DNA of 64,000 nucleotides from Codonopsis lanceolata (taxonomy: Eukaryota; Streptophyta; Magnoliopsida; Asterales; Campanulaceae), in NCBI GenBank assembly GCA_013146195.2, contig CM028377.1:20920796-20984795 (forward strand), written 5' to 3'. Below, piece by piece: positions 58,490 through 64,000 of the stretch (the first letter of the stretch is position 1; each line of letters starts with the position of its first letter). A program made the translations under genes and the position numbers. The notes below the pieces were generated by a model that saw only the letters and a program-made list of their open reading frames with translations, made no database searches and was not told where the DNA came from.

Positions 58490-59700
58490 TTTTGACCATT
58501 ATGCTATTCTCAGTTTACCGATTTAACCAACCAACTTACAATGTCTCAAATGTAACCAATGTACTCTCTAATTGAGTGTGATGTGGTTCCTACCGTTAAC
58601 GGGCCATCCAATTTTTTGGCGGACTGTTAATGTGGACTAATGAAGAGACTCTATGGGGGGTATTTTTGTCTTTCTCTCTTCATAATGTTTATGATGTCGT
58701 TGATGAGTGATGAACCCGATAAAATCCCAGTCTGTCCCCACATCTTCATCACCCGAACCAGCCCCGACATGCTCTCTTCGCCTTCGGGCTTCAGCACATT
58801 CCTCTCTCTTATCTTCTCACACCATCTCCATCCCTCTCTGGAACCGCTTTTTTCTTTCCAAAAAATCAGCTTCACAGCTGCGTCAATCATAGTCTTGATG
58901 GGTAGACATCCTTTGTCCTTTACGGTTATAGGTGGTTGGGAATGTTTCAGAATACCCGAAAAGAGATGATTTTCTTCATGCCAGGATGGGTATAGTGCCG
59001 GTTTGCCAGAGAGAAGGAAAGGATAGGCAAGAAGGTCTCGGGTAGACCACAAGTCATCGCTTACTTTACGAATTATGCTTATGAACCAGTTTTCAACCTA
59101 TTTCTTTTCTCATAAGAAGTGCAGGAACTAAGCTGGAACTGGAATCCGTAGGCAGGGAAATCCATTTATAGTTGGGAAGGGCAACTCAGAGGAAAGAAGC
59201 TCATCATGACTATTCCAGTTGTCTTATAAGTTGACTCGCTTTAGCTCATACTTGGAACTAGAAATGGAGATGAAGAGGCCCTTTACTTATCCAGATCTGG
59301 CCAGTGAGCCTCTGCTCCTCCCATATTCTTTATCCTCCATCTCCGATCCCACTAGCCCCCATCGTCATCTACAGCCTTGGTTCCAGCAGAGTCCACCATG
59401 TCAACCGTGGCCATCTCTTTCGATCCGGCCGAACCCAACAACTCTCGTATCTGGCTTGCTCAATCAATCTCCACCATTTGTCATCTTCTCCGGCCAAGCT
59501 CTCTGTCTCCGGTCACGTATTCTCAGTCTGGCGAAGGCAATGCATCAACAAGTTTGGTCCACGAATTCTTAGTATGGTATTTGGAGACAATTTGGACTTT
59601 AATGGTCGTAGCAATTTAGGGATTTCCCCAACAAGCATGTCTAGTCACATATTCTCTGTTTTGAGTATGTTCTATGTTGGTGGGGTTTGACTAAGAAGAT
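58490..59700. other. Unassigned, partly coding-like sequence
   Basis: Open frames of 109-133 codons exist on both strands (58651-59052 minus, 58640-58969 plus, 59219-59690 plus) and the base composition is less AT-rich than its surroundings. I recognise no protein family, intron structure or transposon terminus. It could be a captured or decayed host gene. Confidence 0.3.
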
Positions 59701-59760
59701 GACACATTTTTTATTTTTTATTTTTGTCTTTATATTTTTATGGAGATGGACAAAAATACA

Positions 59761-60804
59761 TGTTGAATTATGCTTAAACTAAAATTTGTTTCAAATCATT
59801 ATGCTTTTTGATAGAACTTATAATCTCTTAAATTCAAGTATATTTGGTCAGCTTGCAGTATCATATTGTCAGCCACCTAGAAGCTGCTAACCCACGTTTT
59901 TATGTGTCGGTTTCTTTACCTTTTATGTTTAAACATTTGTTTGTACTGACATTTACCTATTTTGTGCTTTGCTAGATCATACTGTTGTTTATCTTCCACA
60001 TAGAAGCTGCTAACCCACGTTTTTACGTTTTTATGTTTAAACATTTATTGACATATTTCAAATTCAAATGTGTATCTAACGGACTGCACTTCAAGTTCAT
60101 CTATATATATCCAGGAACCTCTTGAAGAATCACAACTGAAACATTCATACTCTCTAAAGCAGACTACTCACTTGAAGTGCATCAGCCTTAAAACTCTAGC
60201 TAGATAGTCCTCACTGTTATTCTTTTCTAGTTATTGTTGTAGACAATCACTGTCTTGTTATTCCTTACTTCTTTCATATTCATTAAGGAATCAGTTGATT
60301 GTCTCACGAGTGTGATTGTTTTCAATCATACTCCATAAACACTGATCTTTGTTGTACACTGATCCATTAGTGATCATCTAGATTATTATTAATATTAGTG
60401 CACTTTAAAAATCCAAGTTTGACCAACTTGGTAGTGGACGTAACAGTTTATACTGTGAACCACTTCAACTGCTTTGTTTTTTACTTATACAAACTGATCT
60501 AACAGTTAAGCAGTCTTAATCTACTTAAGTGTTAGTCAGTACCTTACATAAATTGTTTACTTACTTGTTTTATGAATTATACTTCAGTGCTTTCCTCATA
60601 GCTTGTGATCTATTTTTAAAAACATTAAAATTGTGTTAGCTAGCTGACCATTACATCCCTTTTAACCAACAACGTCAGCTTCTTTAAAATCATCAGCCAG
60701 CTGACATTATATAATATGATTGACAAAATTACAATTTTCGCTGCAACTTTTTAAAAGGCTATTCACCCCCCTTCTAGCCTTATTAGTTGCCAACTGTACT
60801 TACA
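59761..60804 (+). mobile_element. 5' LTR of a SIRE-like copia element
   Basis: Starts tgttgaattatg and ends gtacttaca, directly followed by the primer-binding site. It carries the ggctattcaccccccttcta signature 40 bp before its end, a possible TATA (ctatatatatcc, about 60100) and an internal direct repeat (tagaagctgctaacccacgt at about 59878 and 60003). Length is 1044 bp. The 5' flanking bases are ataca; the other LTR lies outside the window. Confidence 0.8.
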
Positions 60805-60805
60805 A

Positions 60806-60818
60806 TTGGTATCAAAAC
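60806..60818 (+). other. Primer-binding site of the SIRE-like element
   Basis: TTGGTATCAAAAC, the initiator-Met tRNA complement in slightly altered form, 1-2 bp after the LTR. Confidence 0.8.
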
Positions 60819-60871
60819 TTAACTTTTTGAAAACTATTATTTTCCAAGTTTAAAAACTTGAAAGCTCGATC

Positions 60872-63800
60872 ATGGCAACTACAAAAGCTTTTCAATCAAA
60901 CAATGTTACTCAAGTACATATTTTCGATGAAGATCACTTTGACATTTGGAAATAAAGAATTACAAGATGTATAAACAATATTGATAAACGATTGATGGAG
61001 TGTATAAGAGGTGGTCCTATGCAACCTATGAAATCAATACTAAAGTTGGTAAATCCTCTACTACAGACGATGACACCATAAATTCTCTTGCTCCTGCTAT
61101 TGAAGAATATGTCCTCAAACCTCAATCTGAATGGACTGAGGAAGACAAAATTACGGATGGACTAGATGCTAGAGTTGTTCACATTCTATCAAGTGTCGTG
61201 CCAGATGAAAACTATAAAGAAATATACGATTGTGTTACCGCCAAAGAAATATGGGATGCTCTTGTTGAGTACGTCGAAGGAGATCAAAACACCAAGGACA
61301 ACAAACTCTACGATTGCATACAAGAGTTTGATGCCTTCAAAAAGGATCCAAAAGAGTCATTGAAGAATGCCTATAATAGATTTCTTGAGGTAAGTAATAT
61401 ATGTTCTTCCCTTGGTAAAGTTTACAACCTGAAAGATTTAAATATGCGTTTTCTTAGTTGCTTGGGAAGTAGATGGCATGTTAAGGTCACTGTCATAAAT
61501 GAAGCAAGAGATTTGAACAAAACTCATATACGTAGTCTTATTGCAAGTCTAAAAATTTATGAAAAGGAAGTTCTCAAAACTCAAGAAATTGAGAAAAAAT
61601 TTAAAGGTATCTCTCTACAAGCTCAAGAAAAGACACCAAAAACCTCTACATCTCTGTCAGATGATGACTTTGATGAAGATGAATTTGCTACTTTTGCAAG
61701 ACAAATTAGAAAGTTTAAATCTTTCAAAAAGAACTTCCAAAAACCTTCTACAAACTTTAAAAAATCTTCCTCAAAACTTCAAAAACCTTTCTCAGGCTTT
61801 CAAAGACCTTCTTCTTCAAACTTTCAAAAGTCTTACTTCAAAAGCAATGAAAGATAAAAATGAGAAAGAAAAAGTTGTTATGCTTCAATTGCAGAAAACC
61901 TGCAGGTCACTTTGCTTCAAACTGCCCTTCTATAAAAAATGAATATTACAAAAGAGCTCTCAAAAATTTTGAAGAACAAAAGGGTCTAGTTGCTGAAGAT
62001 CAAAATCTTGCAACATGGATTGAGACAGATTCTGAAGATGAATCTGCTGATTTTGTGCAAGAAGCAAACCTTTGTCTTGTTGCAGAATCAATTGTGTATG
62101 ATTCAAAAAATGATTCTCCTAGTCCAAATTATTCAAATGAGTCTGATGATGAGCTCCCAAGCTCACCTATTAAAAACCCCAAAGGTCATCAAACCTGATC
62201 AGTTTGTGGTTAAGAAAATAGGAAATGATTTTTATGGATAAGGGATTATAAGTTAGCCAGAAACAAAAGTCAAGTCAACCTCACCAAGGACTACTGACAT
62301 TAAAGCAGGTAAAATGTCAAAAAGCCAGGAGGAGAATTCTACTGACATAAGTGTTGATGATCTACTGGAACAAATGCAAGAAATGTATTCCAAGTTTGAA
62401 ACACTTAAAAGGATTCATATTTCTTTATTTGGTGACTTCAAACAAATTTCTGATGAAAACTGTGAGCTTCAAAAGATCAATGAGCTTTATAAAGTACATC
62501 AAAATGAAATGCTACAACTTAAAAGCATAAATGAAAAACATGAGATTCAAGCAAAAATCTCAGATGCCCAGATTGGTGACCTTGAAGAAACGAATCTTCG
62601 ACTGACCAATGTTGTTGATACCTACTCAAAGTCAAAAGCTGTTGTTAAGACCATCATTAGTTAACAAAAAGATCATGAAGATCAATATGGTCTTGGATAC
62701 TCAAAAAATGATGGAAACTGTGAGATCAGACAGCCAAATGGTGAACCTAAGATTCTGCTAAAAAAGAACAAGTGATTGGCTTATAATGTTGTACCTTTCA
62801 AATATCCCAAAAATATGAATCATCTTAAGAAGTCCATTAACAAAAAGGATAAGCTAAACAAAGACAGTTGTCACCCTTCTGTTCATAATCCTCACAAAAT
62901 GTCAGCTGCTGCAATAGCTAATAAATGTCAGCAAACTGACAGATGTCAGCCAGCTCACAAAAGAGGAGGAATTAAAATGAAGACAACTGATAAGTTTAAG
63001 CCAATGAATTTTGTTGCTGCTAAGACTTCCAAGCTGAATCAAAGAATTCACCTCAAATGACTGATAAACTTGGTTATCACAAATGCAAAGTTTGTTCTAC
63101 TTTTGGTCATCAGTCTCATGAATGTTTGTTTAGATTTAAACATGCTGACAAAGTCAAAGTGCTTAAATTCAGGCAAGTATGACTACCAAATAAAACAAAC
63201 CATTTGAAACCAAAGATATAAAGGGTACCATGATTTAAATATTTGTATTTCAGGTATGCTTAATGGCAGATGATCAACCAATTGATATATATAGATTAGA
63301 TAGTGGATGCTCAAGACACATGACTGGTCAGCTGAACTGCTAATTGCCATCACCTCAGCTAAAGGACCCTCAGTCATTTTTGGAGATAATTCTAAAGGAA
63401 AAAAATAGGCTATGGATCCATTATCAGAAGATCTGTAAAAATTGAAAATATCTCTTTGGTATAAGGTTTGAAACATAATCTTCTGAGTATTTCACAATTC
63501 TGTGATAAAGGTATGAATTGCACTTTCTCTACTACTCACTGTTTTATCAAAAACAGTATCACAAATGAAGTTTTACTTATTGTCTCAAGAAAAAGAAATG
63601 TACTTGCTATTGATTTACTTGCTTTAAATAACAGTACTCAAATATGCTTAGTAGCAAATAATACTTCAAAAACTTCATGGCTTTGACATAAAAGGCTTTT
63701 ACATTTAAATTTTAAATATCTTTCTAAGCTTTCAAAATGAGATTTAGTGAATGGTCTGCCATCAATCAATTTTCCCGCTGATAAAAAAATGTGAAGCATG

Positions 63801-64000
63801 TGTTTTAGGAAAAATAACAAAAGCTTCTTTTAAACTCAAATCATGTCTTTCAACCAAAAGAATTCTTGAACTAATACATATGGATTTGTTTGGTCGTATT
63901 ACAACTGTAAGTTTAGGTGGGAACATATATACTCTCGTAAACATGGGTTGAAATGATGCAATACAAGGATGAAACTTATGATATTCTTATTACCTTGTTC
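60872..64000 (+). pseudogene. SIRE-like copia gag and start of pol, cut by the window end
   Basis: ATG at 60872 (MATTKAFQSNNVTQV) opens gag. A stop at 60954 and a shift near 61000 break it, and the frame resumes at 61000-61857 with the UBN2-type gag core (KEIWDALVEYVEG, FLSCLGSRWHVKV). A zinc knuckle, CFNCRKPAGHFASNC, is at 61884-61928, followed by an acidic stretch. A Gln/Glu-rich coiled-coil-like region is at 62314-62664, and a second knuckle, CKVCSTFGHQSHEC, at 63086-63127. The protease YRLDSGCSRHMTG (63289) keeps D-S-G. GAG-pre-integrase (NLLSISQFCDKG, 63478) and the integrase start (CEACVLGKITKASFKLK, IHMDLFGRI, 63793-63900) follow. Stops and frame changes occur at about 62198, 62664, 63060, 63340 and 63686. 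It is degraded but younger-looking than the copia at 11185. Confidence 0.9.

Noticed and set aside
58651..59052. 133-codon minus-strand ORF as a host gene
   Set aside because: No family resemblance, no splice-consistent continuation, and an overlapping ORF of similar length on the other strand.

Overview
This window is nuclear DNA of a flowering plant, most likely a eudicot. The evidence is spliced genes with GT-AG introns, plant YTH-domain (ECT) and TRAP-beta genes, a MIR169-type hairpin, and a dense background of plant LINE, Ty1/copia, Ty3/gypsy, MULE, hAT, Harbinger-like and Stowaway-like elements. I could not fix the species. All joins and element ends were read by eye, without alignment tools.

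Layout. 1-2078: a broken LINE whose 3' part runs on the minus strand and whose 5' part lies head-to-head on the plus strand. 2079-3584: a decayed Ty3/gypsy gag-protease-RT piece ending at a 100-N gap (3585-3684). 3817-10020: the 3' exons of a YTH/ECT m6A-reader gene with two frame-breaking indels and a LINE-ORF1-like insertion in one intron. 11185-19945: a 5'-truncated SIRE/Maximus-like copia element with a large extra ORF after pol and a 3' LTR. 20-28.9 kb: mostly small non-autonomous DNA transposons, with two host gene fragments (CEBiP/LYM2-like, and a TVP38/VTT-like first exon). 29504-32510: an intact minus-strand TRAP-beta gene including a 6-nt microexon. 34805-40535: a full-length minus-strand copia element with a 5-bp target duplication; a 0.9-kb MITE sits inside one of its LTRs. 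40869-41078: a MIR169-like hairpin on the minus strand. 42.9-52.4 kb: a cluster of one MULE-like terminal-inverted-repeat family rich in CGCG-centred sub-repeats, broken by a gypsy-like LTR and a SIRE-like solo LTR. 55832-57415: a candidate Pack-MULE carrying a fasciclin-like gene fragment. 57917-58427: two Stowaway-like MITEs sharing one TA. 59761-64000: the 5' LTR, gag and start of pol of another SIRE-like copia element, cut by the window end.

Likely functional host loci are few: TRAP-beta (ER translocon), the MIR169 candidate (class known to target NF-YA mRNAs), and perhaps the ECT gene if its indels are assembly errors. The most unusual items are the CGCG-rich MULE-like family (about nine copies here), the 6-nt TRAP-beta microexon, the MIR169 candidate, the inverted LINE, and the Pack-MULE.
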